Shown: positions 63,710-64,000 of the stretch, one piece after another | Position numbering within the stretch: the first letter of the stretch is position 1 | Layout of the letters: each line of letters opens with the position of its first letter | Source of the DNA: Aquibacillus halophilus | GTDB taxonomy: Bacteria; Bacillota; Bacilli; Bacillales; Amphibacillaceae | Reading direction: 5' to 3' | DNA: 64,000 nt | Assembly (NCBI RefSeq): GCF_009649745.1 | Contig: NZ_WJNG01000001.1 | Location: forward strand, 186,001-250,000 | Translations under genes and position numbers: made by a program | Notes under the pieces: model-generated | The model's input: the letters and a program-made list of their open reading frames with translations, nothing else | Databases searched by the model: none | Told to the model about the DNA's origin: nothing

Positions 63710-64000
63710 CTAATAGGTAAACGACAAGCTTAACTCCAATAGAACATCAGGTTTATTTGTAAACATTCCATCGACGCCAAGTTCCAACATTTCATTCATA
63801 ACTTTTAATTGATTAACTGTATATGCATGTACCAGCAGGTTATTGTTATGGGCTAGATCCACAAAATCTTTCGTAACAGCCTTATAATTCACACCTACTC
63901 CTGCTGCATAGGAGGTAATTTCCTTGAGCTTCTGTTCAGTTAAATTTAGTGCATTTTCGTCTTCTAATAACTTTATAAGAGGAATTCTGACATTTAGGCT
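63710..64000 (-). CDS. Glycerophosphodiester phosphodiesterase, C-terminal part
   Basis: The frame is open from the window edge at 64000 to the stop at 63710. LLVHAYTVNQLKVMNEMLELGVDGMFTNKPDVLLEL is the diagnostic C-terminal block of GDPD/GlpQ-type (TIM-barrel) enzymes, which release glycerol-3-phosphate from lipid head groups. The N-terminus with the catalytic histidines is outside the window. Confidence 0.85.
   Translation of the reverse strand, partial: SLNVRIPLIKLLEDENALNLTEQKLKEITSYAAGVGVNYKAVTKDFVDLAHNNNLLVHAYTVNQLKVMNEMLELGVDGMFTNKPDVLLELSLSFTY

Overview
The window looks like a chromosomal segment of a low-GC Gram-positive bacterium of the family Bacillaceae. The evidence is the AT-rich sequence, strong GGAGG-type ribosome binding sites, frequent TTG/GTG starts, a CcpA-type cre box, lipoboxes, and Bacillus-like families (immune inhibitor A protease, CpsB/YwqE phosphatases, CdaR and GntR regulators). 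The species cannot be named from sequence alone.

Region 1 (1-12.8 kb) is degraded accessory DNA. It holds the tail of a cold-shock gene, two decayed copies of the comM/yifB-type AAA ATPase gene, an internally deleted RAYT-like transposase, an IS21-family element (9248-11541, istA frameshifted, istB intact), fragments of other IS21 copies, an IS3-family transposase with a premature stop, and an rmlA stub. Among these lie an unrecognised 551-residue coiled-coil protein, a secreted M6-type metalloprotease and two small hypothetical genes.

Region 2 (12.8-44.8 kb, all minus strand) is a large capsule/exopolysaccharide locus. Read in its own direction it has: a long leader with a cyclic-di-GMP-I riboswitch and terminator; wzd-wze (chain-length regulator and tyrosine kinase); two CpsB-type phosphatases; galU; capD; a decayed pilin-like gene; capM, N, L, E, F and G in the style of Staphylococcus aureus type 5/8 capsule (D-FucNAc primer, L-FucNAc second sugar); glycosyltransferases, a Wzy-like polymerase, a WbsX-like protein and an acetyltransferase; then a legionaminic-acid-type nonulosonate set (legB, legC, ptmE, legI, legF, a NeuD/PglD-like acyltransferase). 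It ends with an acyl carrier protein, an AMP-forming acyl ligase and a FabG-like reductase, followed by the Wzx flippase. The ACP-ligase-reductase trio beside the sugar acyltransferase suggests a dedicated system for an unusual N-acyl group on the nonulosonate. No recognisable LegG/NeuC hydrolysing epimerase is present.

Region 3 (45.5-58.2 kb) is a catabolic locus: a GntR/FCD repressor diverging from an Asp/Glu-racemase-like protein, a RuBisCO-like protein, a four-carbon acid-sugar kinase (DUF1537) and a TRAP transporter (dctPQM). It is followed by a glcDF glycolate/lactate oxidase pair and a CdaR-type regulator. The likely theme is uptake and phosphorylation of a sugar acid, RuBisCO-like cleavage, and oxidation of a 2-hydroxy acid. 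This resembles the known apiose/oxo-isoapionate pathways but has an additional racemase-family enzyme. Two TATAC-N5-GTATA dyads, a textbook promoter, a cre box and an mRNA hairpin give it a visible regulatory layout.

Region 4 (58.2-64 kb) is ordinary chromosome: small hypothetical proteins, a DinB-family protein, a PfpI/DJ-1 protein, an acetyltransferase, lipoproteins and the end of a glycerophosphodiester phosphodiesterase gene. Three intergenic regions (45.46, 56.2-56.4 and 63.5 kb) carry an unusual short repeat with a GCGCAT core repeated about every 21 bp.
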